In this document: positions 34,633-43,717 of the stretch, one piece after another
Layout of the letters: every line of letters begins with the position of its first letter
Numbering within the stretch: position 1 is the stretch's first letter
From: Pedobacter indicus
Lineage (GTDB): Bacteria > Bacteroidota > Bacteroidia > Sphingobacteriales > Sphingobacteriaceae
DNA length: 64,000 nucleotides
Direction: 5' to 3'
NCBI RefSeq assembly: GCF_003449035.1
Contig: NZ_QRGB01000001.1
Location: forward strand, 1,364,001-1,428,000
The notes under the pieces: model-generated
Told to the model about the DNA's origin: nothing
Databases searched by the model: none
Seen by the model: the letters and a program-made list of their open reading frames with translations, nothing else
Program-made: the position numbers and the translations under genes

Positions 34633-35589
34633 ATGGGTACATTATTAGATTCGGGTCATAAGCCGTATAATTACTATGGGTCATATCTTCGTGATAAATA
34701 CGACGGAAAGCGCGTTTTCAAGATTATCGTAGATGGACACTTTACTTGTCCTAACCGGGATGGCAGTAAGGGGTATGGTGGATGCTCTTATTGTAATGTC
34801 GACTCATTCACACCCGATACAGCACGTAAATTACCCAGTATCCGTCAGCAAGTAGAAGAGGGTATCGAACGGGCAGTTAAAGGCTATCGCGCAGAGAAGT
34901 TTATTATCTACTTCCAACCTAACACCAATACCTATGCGCCCGCCCATTATCTAAAATCATTATATGACGAAGCTTTGAGCATAGCGCCGGAAAATGTAGT
35001 CGGACTCTCTGTCGGTACGCGACCTGATTGTATTGATTTTGAAAAAATTGCGCTGCTAGAGAGTTATACTGACCGTTATGATGTGGATCTGGAAATGGGA
35101 ATGGAGTCGATCTACAATGATACTCTTAATCGGATTAATCGCGGTTGCTCGCACGAAGAATTGGAGTCTGCCCTTAACTTAGTAAAGAACAGCCCTCTTG
35201 ATATTTGCGTACATACGATCTTCGGGTTCCCTTGGGAAACAAAAGAGATGATGCTCCGCTATGCGGATGAAATAAACCGCTTCCCGCAGATTAAATTTGT
35301 GAAATTACATCATCTACATATCGTTGAGGGGTCTATTATGGGCGTTCAGTACAAAAGGGAACCATTCAAAGTATTTAGTCTCGAAGAGTATACTGATTTC
35401 TTGTGTGAGTTTATTCCTCTTTTAAGACCGGATATCGTCATCCAGCGGCTGTTCGGATTAGCAGATCAGGAATTATTGATTGCTCCAAATTGGGGTAAGG
35501 GAAAGTCAGCAATCCAAACTTATATTGATAAAGAATTAGAAAAACGGGGAGCTGTACAAGGGTCAAAGTATCAGCTCGTTGCAATATAA
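34633..35589 (+). CDS. TIGR01212-family radical SAM protein (YhcC-like)
   Basis: 318 residues. The radical SAM cluster is seen as Cys39, Cys51 and Cys54 (spacing C-x11-C-x2-C, typical of the YhcC/TIGR01212 group). Further: NVVGLSVGTRPDCIDFEKI, DLEMGMESIYNDTLNRINRG and VKLHHLHIVEGSIMG. The family is conserved widely and implicated in tRNA or small-molecule chemistry without a fixed substrate; I will not assign one. It is probably leaderless. Confidence 0.93.
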   Translation: MGTLLDSGHKPYNYYGSYLRDKYDGKRVFKIIVDGHFTCPNRDGSKGYGGCSYCNVDSFTPDTARKLPSIRQQVEEGIERAVKGYRAEKFIIYFQPNTNTYAPAHYLKSLYDEALSIAPENVVGLSVGTRPDCIDFEKIALLESYTDRYDVDLEMGMESIYNDTLNRINRGCSHEELESALNLVKNSPLDICVHTIFGFPWETKEMMLRYADEINRFPQIKFVKLHHLHIVEGSIMGVQYKREPFKVFSLEEYTDFLCEFIPLLRPDIVIQRLFGLADQELLIAPNWGKGKSAIQTYIDKELEKRGAVQGSKYQLVAI

Positions 35590-35677
35590 GATTGCTTTTT
35601 TGTTTATATTTCCAATTCGCTTCGTTAAACTTTTGTGAAATTTAAGGGTCTATTAAGTAGGATCAACTCTGGATATT

Positions 35678-36214
35678 ATGAAAAGTTTGAAAAAAATCTA
35701 TCAGGCACTTTTAATAGTAGCATTCCTTTTTGCAATTACAGATGTTTCTGCTCAACCGCGTCATAAGAAGTATGAGAAGGCGCGGAAAGAATATGCAAAG
35801 AAAAGAGAGAAAGCGTACAAATCGTATAAAAAGAACGAACGAAAATGGGTTAATGAACGTCGTCATCATGATGAAAGGTATCGAAAAGAACACGGTAGGA
35901 AGGTAAGGTATGTTAAACGTAATGGCCCACCATCATGGGCACCTGCTCATGGTTATCGCGCCAAACATCATGTTTATTTCCGCGATTACTATACATTTTA
36001 TGATCCGTATAGAGAGGGTTATGTATACCGCACGAATAATGGTTGGAGATTTTCAAGAAATGTTCCATCGTTTATGGTTGGGATAGATTTAGGACGAGCT
36101 CGTATTCAATTACTCACTGACCTACCTTTGAATAGGCGACCGGAACAGTATTACGATCGTTATGCGAAAAGATATCCTCGTGATTCCAGGATACATATAA
36201 ACATTAACCTTTAG
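35678..36214 (+). CDS. Secreted basic protein of unknown function
   Basis: 178 residues. Signal peptide about residues 1-26 (ending VSAQP), then a highly charged Lys/Arg/His/Tyr-rich region (about 27-85, KYEKARKEYAKKREKAYKSYKK) and a C-terminal domain with WAPAHGYRAKHHVYFRDYY and YVYRTNNGWRFSRN. The pattern is familiar from Pedobacter and Sphingobacterium proteins of unknown role, possibly a periplasmic or surface protein. It is followed by a strong terminator and has no operon partner. Confidence 0.7.
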   Translation: MKSLKKIYQALLIVAFLFAITDVSAQPRHKKYEKARKEYAKKREKAYKSYKKNERKWVNERRHHDERYRKEHGRKVRYVKRNGPPSWAPAHGYRAKHHVYFRDYYTFYDPYREGYVYRTNNGWRFSRNVPSFMVGIDLGRARIQLLTDLPLNRRPEQYYDRYAKRYPRDSRIHININL

Positions 36215-36222
36215 TAAATAAT

Positions 36223-36273
36223 TTTTATAAGAACGGCCTTGAGATTAAGATTCTTAAGGCCGTTCTTATAAAA
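36223..36273. terminator. Bidirectional terminator between convergent genes
   Basis: 18-base perfect arms (36223-36240 and 36256-36273, core AAGAACGGCCTT / AAGGCCGTTCTT) around a 15-base loop. It ends the basic secreted protein gene on one strand and the ilvA end of the amino acid operon on the other. Confidence 0.92.
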
Positions 36274-36290
36274 TATTCAACAGGGGATAT

Positions 36291-37541
36291 CTAAATTAGA
36301 TATTCGAAGAGAGTCTGATCACGATTGATTTCTTTAAAATCAAATCGCTTTTCTTTCATTCGTTCTACTAAGGAATCGTAATCTTCAGGTGACCGTAATT
36401 CGATTCCTACTAAGGCCGGTCCACGCTCCCTCTCTGTTTTTTTGATAAACTCAAATCGAGTAATATCATCGTGTTCACCCAATACTTCAGTAACAAATAA
36501 ACGCAAAGCGCCTGGACGCTGTGGGAAATTAACCAAGAAATAGTGTTTTTTCCCTTCATATTGAAGAGATAGTTCTTTGATTTCAGCCATCCGATCAAAG
36601 TCGTTATTTCCTCCACTCACGATGCAAGCTACCTTTTTGCCCTTAATGACATCTTTATAAGCATCTAATGCTGCGACAGTAAGCGCCCCGGCGGGTTCCG
36701 CGACGATTGCTTCGTGGTTATATAATTCTAGAATAGTAGAGCAGACTTTTCCTTCTGGTACAAGTTCGATCCGCGAAATATATTTTTGACAATATGCAAA
36801 GGTCAGCGTGCCCGCTCTTTTTACCGCGGCACCGTCTACGAACGTATTAATATGATCTAAAGTAATTGGTTCTTTAGCGGAGAATGCCGACTGCATGCAT
36901 GCTGCACCAAGCGGTTCTACTCCATAGCAAACCGTATCCGACTTAGCTTCATGAAAATAGTGTCCAACGCCGGAGGCTAGTCCGCCACCGCCAATGGGAA
37001 GCAAAACTATATCAACATCTGGTAAGTCTTCTAATATCTCAACACCAACAGTCCCTTGTCCTTCTATGACGGCTGAGTCATCAAATGGCGGGATAAAAGT
37101 CATCTCATGCTGATCCGTGTAAATTAATGCTTCACGTAAGCAATCATCAAAAGTATCTCCGACAAGAATAATCTCGATGAAGTCACCGCCGAACATGGCT
37201 GTTTGATCTATCTTTTGCTTAGGTGTATGACTAGGCATGAAAATTACGCCTTTGATTTGTTGGTTTTTACAGGAAAAAGCAAATCCTTGGGCATGGTTGC
37301 CTGCACTAGCACAAACGACTCCCTTCTTACGTTCGTCGTTTGTTAATCTAGAAATCTTATTAAAAGCACCCCTTAATTTATAAGAGCGGACCACCTGCAT
37401 GTCTTCGCGCTTCAAATAGATTGATGCTTCGTATTTCTTCGATAATCTTGCGTTTTTTTGCAGAGGGGTTCTATTGATGACAGATTGAATACGTTTCAAC
37501 GCACTCACTGAATCTATCTTTAAATCTGAACGTTCGTTCAT
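36291..37541 (-). CDS. ilvA: Threonine ammonia-lyase (threonine dehydratase)
   Basis: 416 residues. Deaminates threonine to 2-oxobutyrate, the entry to isoleucine synthesis; PLP-dependent. Seen: KREDMQVVRSYKLRGAFNKI with the PLP lysine in SYKLRGA (about residue 56-62), GNHAQGFA, the phosphate-binding LLPIGGGGLASGVG and a C-terminal ACT-like regulatory domain (about 330-416). The length fits the short-form dehydratase with one ACT-like domain. It is the last gene of the cluster, 7 bases after leuA. Confidence 0.96.
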   Translation of the reverse strand: MNERSDLKIDSVSALKRIQSVINRTPLQKNARLSKKYEASIYLKREDMQVVRSYKLRGAFNKISRLTNDERKKGVVCASAGNHAQGFAFSCKNQQIKGVIFMPSHTPKQKIDQTAMFGGDFIEIILVGDTFDDCLREALIYTDQHEMTFIPPFDDSAVIEGQGTVGVEILEDLPDVDIVLLPIGGGGLASGVGHYFHEAKSDTVCYGVEPLGAACMQSAFSAKEPITLDHINTFVDGAAVKRAGTLTFAYCQKYISRIELVPEGKVCSTILELYNHEAIVAEPAGALTVAALDAYKDVIKGKKVACIVSGGNNDFDRMAEIKELSLQYEGKKHYFLVNFPQRPGALRLFVTEVLGEHDDITRFEFIKKTERERGPALVGIELRSPEDYDSLVERMKEKRFDFKEINRDQTLFEYLI

Positions 37542-37548
37542 TTAATAT

Positions 37549-38721
37549 CTATGCGTTTAAAGTCGTCTTATTTACCAAGTCAGTTAAATCATCGTCAGTG
37601 ATGTTCTTTTTTCCGTCCGCTAAGTCTAGGAACTTATGGTATACAATATCCAATTCTCCTTTTTCTAGTTGGAAACCAATGCGCTCCAAATGATGTTTTA
37701 ACGCATGTCGGCCACTTCGTGCAGTTAAGATGATGTCCGCTTCGTCCAACCCGACGTCCTCTGGTTTGATAATCTCATAATTTTCGCGATGCTTCAAGAA
37801 CCCGTCTTGATGAATTCCAGAACTATGAGCAAAAGCGTTTCGTCCCACAATCGCTTTATTAGGTTGAACAGGCATATGCATCATGCTCGCAACCTTACGG
37901 CTGATAGCGGTAAATTGTTTGCTATTGATGTTTGTTTTTAGACCATCAAAAGCATTCTGATGAACCTGGACGATCATAGCGACCTCCTCTAAAGAGGTAT
38001 TCCCTGCCCGCTCACCAATACCGTTGATCGTACACTCGACCTGTCGGGCGCCTGCCAATACACCGCTGATTGAATTGGCAGTTGCTAATCCCAAATCATT
38101 ATGGCAATGAACGGAAATAATCGCATTATCAATGTTTTTTACATTTTCTTTCAAGTATTGGATCTTGGCAGCATATTGATGCGGTAAGCAGTAACCATTT
38201 GTATCTGGGATATTTACCACGGTTGCGCCCGCAGCAATTACAGCTTCAATCATCTTTGCCAAATATTCGTTATCGGCACGCCCAGCGTCTTCTGCGTAGA
38301 ATTCTACATCTTCAACCAATGATTTTGCATATTTGACTGCAGCTACGGCGCGTTCCAAGATCTTTTCACGCGTACTGTTAAATTTGTACTGGATATGCAT
38401 GTCAGATGAACCAATACCTGTATGAATCCTGCCTCTTTTTGCATATTGCAGTGATTCTGCTGCAACTTTGATGTCGTTCTCATTAGCACGGGTCAACGCA
38501 CAAATAATTACATCTTTTAAGTTTTTAGATAGTTCAACGACGCTTTGATAATCGCCCGGACTCGATACAGGAAAACCTGCTTCTACAATATCGACACCTA
38601 ATCGCTGTAGTTCTATTCCAATTTCAACTTTCTCAGGGGTGCTTAATTGACATCCCGGTACTTGTTCGCCATCGCGAAGCGTTGTGTCAAAAATATAGAG
38701 GTGATTTGGATCATGTAACAT
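37549..38721 (-). CDS. leuA: 2-isopropylmalate synthase, short form
   Basis: 390 residues. Condenses acetyl-CoA with 2-oxoisovalerate in leucine synthesis. Seen: [12 protein letters not shown] near the start with metal-binding Asp, [27 protein letters not shown] with the second pair of metal ligands, and [15 protein letters not shown]. The protein ends after the helical subdomain and lacks the C-terminal LeuA dimerisation and leucine-binding domain found in enzymes of about 510-520 residues. It is not a fragment; the stop is clean and ilvA follows after 7 bases. Confidence 0.93.
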   Translation of the reverse strand: MLHDPNHLYIFDTTLRDGEQVPGCQLSTPEKVEIGIELQRLGVDIVEAGFPVSSPGDYQSVVELSKNLKDVIICALTRANENDIKVAAESLQYAKRGRIHTGIGSSDMHIQYKFNSTREKILERAVAAVKYAKSLVEDVEFYAEDAGRADNEYLAKMIEAVIAAGATVVNIPDTNGYCLPHQYAAKIQYLKENVKNIDNAIISVHCHNDLGLATANSISGVLAGARQVECTINGIGERAGNTSLEEVAMIVQVHQNAFDGLKTNINSKQFTAISRKVASMMHMPVQPNKAIVGRNAFAHSSGIHQDGFLKHRENYEIIKPEDVGLDEADIILTARSGRHALKHHLERIGFQLEKGELDIVYHKFLDLADGKKNITDDDLTDLVNKTTLNA

Positions 38722-38750
38722 AATAAGATCTTTTTACTGTTTAATAAATT

Positions 38751-39845
38751 CTATTGGACGACTTGCTTTTGAGCTTCGATTGCTTCAAGGACCTTTGCAC
38801 CCATATCCGCCGTACCCAAAATATAATCTTTTGATGTAGAAATATTGGTGATATCGGTTGTTCGGTAGCCTGCCTTTAGCGTATCAGAAACCGCATTTGT
38901 AATCGCTTTAGCTTCTTCTTTCAACCCAAAACTGATCTCTAACATCAGAGCTGCAGATAGGATGGAAGCGAGTGGGTTTGCAATGTTTCGGCCAGCGATA
39001 TCATGAGCTGAACCGTGTATAGGCTCAAAGAAACCTGTACCATCACCAACGGATGCGGAAGCTAACATACCCATAGAACCGGCAATCTGCGAAGCTTCAT
39101 CCGTCAGGATATCGCCGAATAAATTAGCGGTCAGAACCACATCAAATTTTCGAGGATTCTTAACCAGCTGCATCGCTGCATTATCGATAAACATGTGTTC
39201 AGTTTCGACATCCGGATACTGCTTGCTTACTTCTTGAACTACATCTCTCCACAAACGCGAAGTTTCTAAGACATTCGCTTTATCCACCGAACATAGGCGT
39301 TTACTTCTCAAACGCGCCGCTTCAAATGCTTTTACCGCTATCCGTTCTATTTCATAACGATGGTAATTCATCAAGTCAGATGCAAAACTTCCGTCTTCGG
39401 CTTTATGTTTTTCACCGAAATATACATCACCCGTCAATTCACGGAAAAAGAGAATATCCGTACCTCTTAAAATTTCAGGCTTAAGACTTGAAGCATCCAG
39501 TAATTCATCAAAGAGTAGAATCGGGCGTAAATTAGCATACAATCCTAATTCCTTTCTTATTTTCAATAAGCCCTGCTCTGGGCGTATTTTAGCTGACGGA
39601 TCGTTATCATATTTTGCATGACCAATTGCACCGAAAAGAATAGCGTCACTGTTTTTAGCTTTGTTCAGAGTGTCTTCAGGTAGGGGAGAACCGGTTGCTT
39701 CTATTGCTACATGTCCCATGATAGCCTCATCGAACGAAAATTGGTGACCGTATAAATCCGCAATTTTCTCAAGCGAAGCTTTGCCCCATTTTGTTACCTC
39801 CTGTCCAATGCCATCTCCGGGAATTACTAGAATGTTTTTTTCCAT
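38751..39845 (-). CDS. leuB: 3-isopropylmalate dehydrogenase
   Basis: 364 residues. NAD-dependent oxidative decarboxylation of 3-isopropylmalate. Seen: VIPGDGIGQEV at the start, RPEQGLLKIRKELGLYANLRP, the LFFRELTGDVYFGEK segment with substrate-binding residues, metal-binding AsP residues around LFGDILTDEASQIAGSMG, and FEPIHGSAHDIAG, the NAD-binding loop of the family. Normal length. It is 21 bases from leuD and 29 from leuA. Confidence 0.97.
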   Translation of the reverse strand: MEKNILVIPGDGIGQEVTKWGKASLEKIADLYGHQFSFDEAIMGHVAIEATGSPLPEDTLNKAKNSDAILFGAIGHAKYDNDPSAKIRPEQGLLKIRKELGLYANLRPILLFDELLDASSLKPEILRGTDILFFRELTGDVYFGEKHKAEDGSFASDLMNYHRYEIERIAVKAFEAARLRSKRLCSVDKANVLETSRLWRDVVQEVSKQYPDVETEHMFIDNAAMQLVKNPRKFDVVLTANLFGDILTDEASQIAGSMGMLASASVGDGTGFFEPIHGSAHDIAGRNIANPLASILSAALMLEISFGLKEEAKAITNAVSDTLKAGYRTTDITNISTSKDYILGTADMGAKVLEAIEAQKQVVQ

Positions 39846-39866
39846 AGATTATCTTATTACGAAAGC

Positions 39867-40466
39867 TTAAACATATTGGCGTCTAAGCTCGTATTCTTCA
39901 ATTTTATCTTTGTTACTTAAAATAAAGTCAATATCATCGTAGCCATTTAAAAGACAGGCTTTTTTGTAGGGATTAATCTCAAATTTAGCAGTTTCTCCCG
40001 TAGGAATCAAAGTTATTTCCTGTGCTTCCAGATCCACTTTAATTGAAGCATCGGAGTCTTTATAGATTTCTGTAAAGATGCTTTGCAAAAACTCCTCAGA
40101 TACTTGGATGGGCAGGATACCGTTATTTAGCGCGTTCCCCTTAAAGATATCAGCAAAGAAGCTGCTGATTATCACATCGAACCCATAATCGCCTAATGCC
40201 CATGCTGCATGTTCACGACTACTCCCGCATCCAAAGTTTTTACCAGCAACCAAAATGTTTCCCGAGTAAGTGTCATCATTTAATACAAATTCGGCTCTTG
40301 GATTATTCTCTGAATCGTAACGCCAGTCGCGAAACAGGTTTTCTCCAAAACCTTCGCGCGTTGTCGCTTTTAGAAAACGCGCTGGGATAATTTGATCGGT
40401 GTCTATATTTTCTGTCGGCAATGGTACTGCCGAGGATTCTATGTTTTTAAATATTTTTGTTGCCAT
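39867..40466 (-). CDS. leuD: 3-isopropylmalate dehydratase small subunit
   Basis: 199 residues. With LeuC it isomerises 2- to 3-isopropylmalate. Seen: [34 protein letters not shown] (the aconitase swivel signature GCGSSREHA), and [19 protein letters not shown]. Normal length. It starts 2 bases after the leuC stop, so the two are translationally coupled. Confidence 0.98.
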   Translation of the reverse strand: MATKIFKNIESSAVPLPTENIDTDQIIPARFLKATTREGFGENLFRDWRYDSENNPRAEFVLNDDTYSGNILVAGKNFGCGSSREHAAWALGDYGFDVIISSFFADIFKGNALNNGILPIQVSEEFLQSIFTEIYKDSDASIKVDLEAQEITLIPTGETAKFEINPYKKACLLNGYDDIDFILSNKDKIEEYELRRQYV

Positions 40467-40468
40467 TT

Positions 40469-41866
40469 CTATATCATCTCTCTAATATCTGTAACTTTTC
40501 CAGTAACCGCTGCAGCCGCCGCCATCAACGGACTAGCTAAGAATGTTCGTGAATTCGGCCCTTGTCTTCCTTCAAAATTTCTATTGGAAGTAGAAATACA
40601 GTATTTCCCCGCTGGAATTTTGTCTTCATTCATGCCTAAGCAAGCACTACAACCCGGTTCTCGCAAAGCGAAGCCAGCTTCAACAAAGATCTTATCAAGA
40701 CCTTCCTCTTTAGCCTGTTGTTCAACCTGTTTCGAACCAGGAACAATCCAAGCAGTTACATTATCAGCTTTACGCTTCCCTTTAACAAAGTTAGCGACCT
40801 GCCTTAAATCTTCTATTCGTGAATTCGTACAACTTCCGATAAATACATAATCAACATGGTGACCGAGCATCGCTTCATTATCCTTCAACCCCATGTAGTC
40901 CAAGGATTTTAGATAGGATTGTTGTTCTTGCTTATCGAACTCATTCCGATCTGGAATATTTTGAGAGATACCGATTCCCATTCCTGGATTGGTTCCGTAT
41001 GTGATCATGGGCTCAATATCTTCGGCTTTAAAATTTAAGATCTTGTCAAACTCGGCATCATCATCAGAATAAAGCGTTTCCCAATACGCCAATGCTTTGT
41101 CCCACTCTTCGCCTTGCGGAGCAAACTTTCTACCCTTTATATAGTCAAATGTTGTCTGGTCTGGGGCAATAAGACCTCCGCGCGCACCCATTTCAATACT
41201 CATATTGCAGATCGTCATCCGACCTTCCATGCTTAATGAACGAATAGTGTCACCGGCATATTCAACAAAATACCCAGTACCACCAGCTGCGGAAATTTGT
41301 GAAATAATATATAAAATAATGTCTTTGGCACCTACCCCTTTCTGCAGTTCTCCATTCACTTCAATTTTCATTCTTTTTGGTTTCTGCTGTAGCAGGCATT
41401 GAGTAGCTAGAACCTGCTCAACCTGCGATGTACCGATACCAAAAGCAATCGATCCGAAAGCACCGTGTGTTGAAGTATGGCTGTCTCCGCATACGTAAGT
41501 TCCACCCGGACGGGTTATGCCTAACTCGGGTCCGATAACATGCACAATCCCTTGAAAAGGATGTCCTAAACCGTAGAGCTCGATTCCAAATTCATCACAA
41601 TTTTTCGTTAACATATCCACCTGTACTCTCGAGAGCTCTTCCTGGATAGGTAGGTGTTGGTTTATAGTTGGAACATTATGATCAGCCGTCGCTACTGTCT
41701 GCTTTGGCCTAAAAACTGGAATATTTCTTTCTCGCAGGCCATTGAAGGCTTGCGGGCTAGTTACCTCATGGATAAAATGAGTGTCGATATATAAAATATC
41801 CGGAAAACCTTCCCGATTACTCACCACATGATTATCCCAAATCTTATCGAACAATGTTTTCCCCAT
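40469..41866 (-). CDS. leuC: 3-isopropylmalate dehydratase large subunit
   Basis: 465 residues from the ATG at 41866; an upstream in-frame start at 41908 falls in the hairpin region. Holds the iron-sulfur cluster. Seen: [35 protein letters not shown], and [19 protein letters not shown] with the three cluster cysteines (one in GSCTNS, two in CSAC). Coupled to leuD. Confidence 0.97.
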   Translation of the reverse strand: MGKTLFDKIWDNHVVSNREGFPDILYIDTHFIHEVTSPQAFNGLRERNIPVFRPKQTVATADHNVPTINQHLPIQEELSRVQVDMLTKNCDEFGIELYGLGHPFQGIVHVIGPELGITRPGGTYVCGDSHTSTHGAFGSIAFGIGTSQVEQVLATQCLLQQKPKRMKIEVNGELQKGVGAKDIILYIISQISAAGGTGYFVEYAGDTIRSLSMEGRMTICNMSIEMGARGGLIAPDQTTFDYIKGRKFAPQGEEWDKALAYWETLYSDDDAEFDKILNFKAEDIEPMITYGTNPGMGIGISQNIPDRNEFDKQEQQSYLKSLDYMGLKDNEAMLGHHVDYVFIGSCTNSRIEDLRQVANFVKGKRKADNVTAWIVPGSKQVEQQAKEEGLDKIFVEAGFALREPGCSACLGMNEDKIPAGKYCISTSNRNFEGRQGPNSRTFLASPLMAAAAAVTGKVTDIREMI

Positions 41867-41903
41867 AGTATGTTTTCTTGTCTTTTGTTTTTTAAATAAT
41901 CTA

Positions 41904-41987
41904 TCCACTTAGCCTGACTTTTCCTGTTTTCACAAGAATCAAGCTAAGTGGAAGTAATAAAAACTTACTCTTTTAACGAGTAAGTTT
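41904..41987 (-). terminator. Two tandem hairpins between ilvC and leuC
   Basis: First hairpin read on the minus strand: arms at 41978-41987 and 41961-41970 (10 bases, AAACTTACTC/GAGTAAGTTT) with a 7-base loop, followed by TTATT, terminator-like. Second hairpin: arms 41943-41952 and 41904-41913 (10 bases, TCCACTTAGC/GCTAAGTGGA) around about 29 bases, ending 38 bases ahead of leuC. They may lower or process transcription from the ilv half into the leu half of the cluster. Confidence 0.55.
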
Positions 41988-41999
41988 GCTGTGTGTTTA

Positions 42000-43058
42000 T
42001 TAGATCTCTTCTGTCTGATTTTCAGGACGAAGGCTACGTACAGCCTTTCCAGCCTGCCACATTTCGCTATCCTGAAGTTCTTTTAGTTCAGCATCAAGTT
42101 TAACGCGATAATCGGATTTGCTGTTACTGTCAATTGACCTTTGAGATTCTTTTCCAGTCGAAACGCTATCATAAAGCTCGTTAAATACCGGAAGGGTAGC
42201 ATCGCGGAATTTTTTCCACCAGTCTAGAGCACCGCGTTGAGCTGTTGTCGAGCAATTTGCGTACATCCAGTCCATTCCATTTTCTGCCACAAGAGGCATC
42301 AATGATTGTGTTAGTTCCTCAACAGTCTCGTTGAATGCCTCAGAAGGGGAGTGTCCGTTATTACGAAGCACCTCATATTGAGCAGCAAAGATACCTTGGA
42401 TAGCACCCATTAATGTTCCTCTTTCACCGGTTAGATCAGAAAATACTTCTTTCCGGAAGTCAGTTTCAAATAAATAACCCGATCCAACACCAATACCCAA
42501 GGCGATGGCGCGGTCTCTCGCCTTGCCCGTTGCATCTTGATGAATTGCAAAAGAAGAGTTTAGTCCTTTTCCTTCTAAGAATAAGCGACGTAAAGATGTT
42601 CCAGAACCTTTCGGAGCAACCAAAATTACATCAACGTCTTCGGGGGCTACAATACCTGTTTGGTCTTTGTATGTAATACCAAAACCATGTGAAAAATAGA
42701 GTGCTTTTCCAGCTGTTAAATGTTTTTTTATAGTTGGCCAAAGTGTAATTTGTCCTGCGTCAGATAGTAGATACTGAATGATGGTTCCTTTTTCAGCCGC
42801 CTCTTCAATTTCAAATAGAGTTTCACCTGGTACCCAGCCGTCAGCAACCGCTTTATCCCATGTTTTTGAGTCTTTACGTTGACCAATAATAACATTGATA
42901 CCATTGTCTTTTAAATTCAACGCTTGCCCCGGTCCCTGTACACCGTATCCGATAACTGCAATAGTTTCGTCTTTCAATGTCTCTTGGGCCTTGCTCAAAG
43001 GGAATTCTTCCCGGGTTACAACTTCTTCTATCGTTCCACCAAAATTAATTTTTGCCAT
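42000..43058 (-). CDS. ilvC: Ketol-acid reductoisomerase (NADP+)
   Basis: 352 residues. Rearranges and reduces acetolactate or acetohydroxybutyrate, Mg- and NADPH-dependent. Seen: the Rossmann loop IAVIGYGVQGPGQALNLKDNG (GYGVQGPGQA), VILVAPKGSGTSLRRLF with the catalytic region, and a C-terminal helical domain with YLFETDFRKEVFSDLTGERG holding the metal-binding Asp and Glu. Length is that of class I enzymes. It lies between ilvN (56 bases) and leuC with a hairpin pair in between. Confidence 0.97.
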   Translation of the reverse strand: MAKINFGGTIEEVVTREEFPLSKAQETLKDETIAVIGYGVQGPGQALNLKDNGINVIIGQRKDSKTWDKAVADGWVPGETLFEIEEAAEKGTIIQYLLSDAGQITLWPTIKKHLTAGKALYFSHGFGITYKDQTGIVAPEDVDVILVAPKGSGTSLRRLFLEGKGLNSSFAIHQDATGKARDRAIALGIGVGSGYLFETDFRKEVFSDLTGERGTLMGAIQGIFAAQYEVLRNNGHSPSEAFNETVEELTQSLMPLVAENGMDWMYANCSTTAQRGALDWWKKFRDATLPVFNELYDSVSTGKESQRSIDSNSKSDYRVKLDAELKELQDSEMWQAGKAVRSLRPENQTEEI

Positions 43059-43114
43059 TGTTTTCTACTTTTTTTTGTTAGTATAAATTTAAATATAATA
43101 ATGTTTATATAGAA

Positions 43115-43705
43115 TTACATCGTGAAAACTTTGTCCTGCTTATCCAGAAACTCATTCTCTTTCACTTCTGGAGCTGGTTCTTCACGCTCAAACTCCTTGA
43201 GTTTCTTATGGAAGCCTTCACTATTTTTAATGATCGCAATTCGTCCACTTCGTACAAATTCAATTAAACCGAAGTTGGCCAATGCTTCTGTCAGCTTGTC
43301 AATATCTTCAGTATGTCCTGAAGTTTCAAATACCGTGTAATCATTTCTAATCACTACTGCGCGTGCTCCGTATATCCTAGCTAGGCGTTCAACATCAGCT
43401 CCTTCAGTTACTTTTTCGGTAGCAACTTTAAAAAGAGCTTGCTCTTGCCAGACAATTTCACTGTTGGTGTTGAAATACGCTTTCAAGATATCAACTTGTT
43501 TTTCGAGTTGTCGACACACTTTTCTAACCACCTCTTCACTTTCATTGATTAAAATAGTAAAGCGAAAAATTCCAGCGACTTCCGACGGTGAACCGCTGAT
43601 ACTTTCTATATTGATCTTTTTTCGGGAGAATAAGATAACGATTCTGCCGATAATTCCAACCTTATTTTCGGTATAGATGGTTAATGTATATTCTTGCTTT
43701 GTCAT
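43115..43705 (-). CDS. ilvN: Acetolactate synthase small (regulatory) subunit
   Basis: 196 residues. Regulates the catalytic subunit and confers valine feedback inhibition. Seen: an N-terminal ACT domain (about 5-80, with TENKVGIIGRIVILFSRKKINIESIS, NKVGIIGRI key) and a C-terminal ALS_ss_C-like domain (about 95-175). Longer than the E. coli small subunit (IlvN) because of the C-terminal domain and a charged tail. It lies 12 bases downstream of ilvB. Confidence 0.93.
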   Translation of the reverse strand: MTKQEYTLTIYTENKVGIIGRIVILFSRKKINIESISGSPSEVAGIFRFTILINESEEVVRKVCRQLEKQVDILKAYFNTNSEIVWQEQALFKVATEKVTEGADVERLARIYGARAVVIRNDYTVFETSGHTEDIDKLTEALANFGLIEFVRSGRIAIIKNSEGFHKKLKEFEREEPAPEVKENEFLDKQDKVFTM

Positions 43706-43717
43706 CTTCTTCGATTT

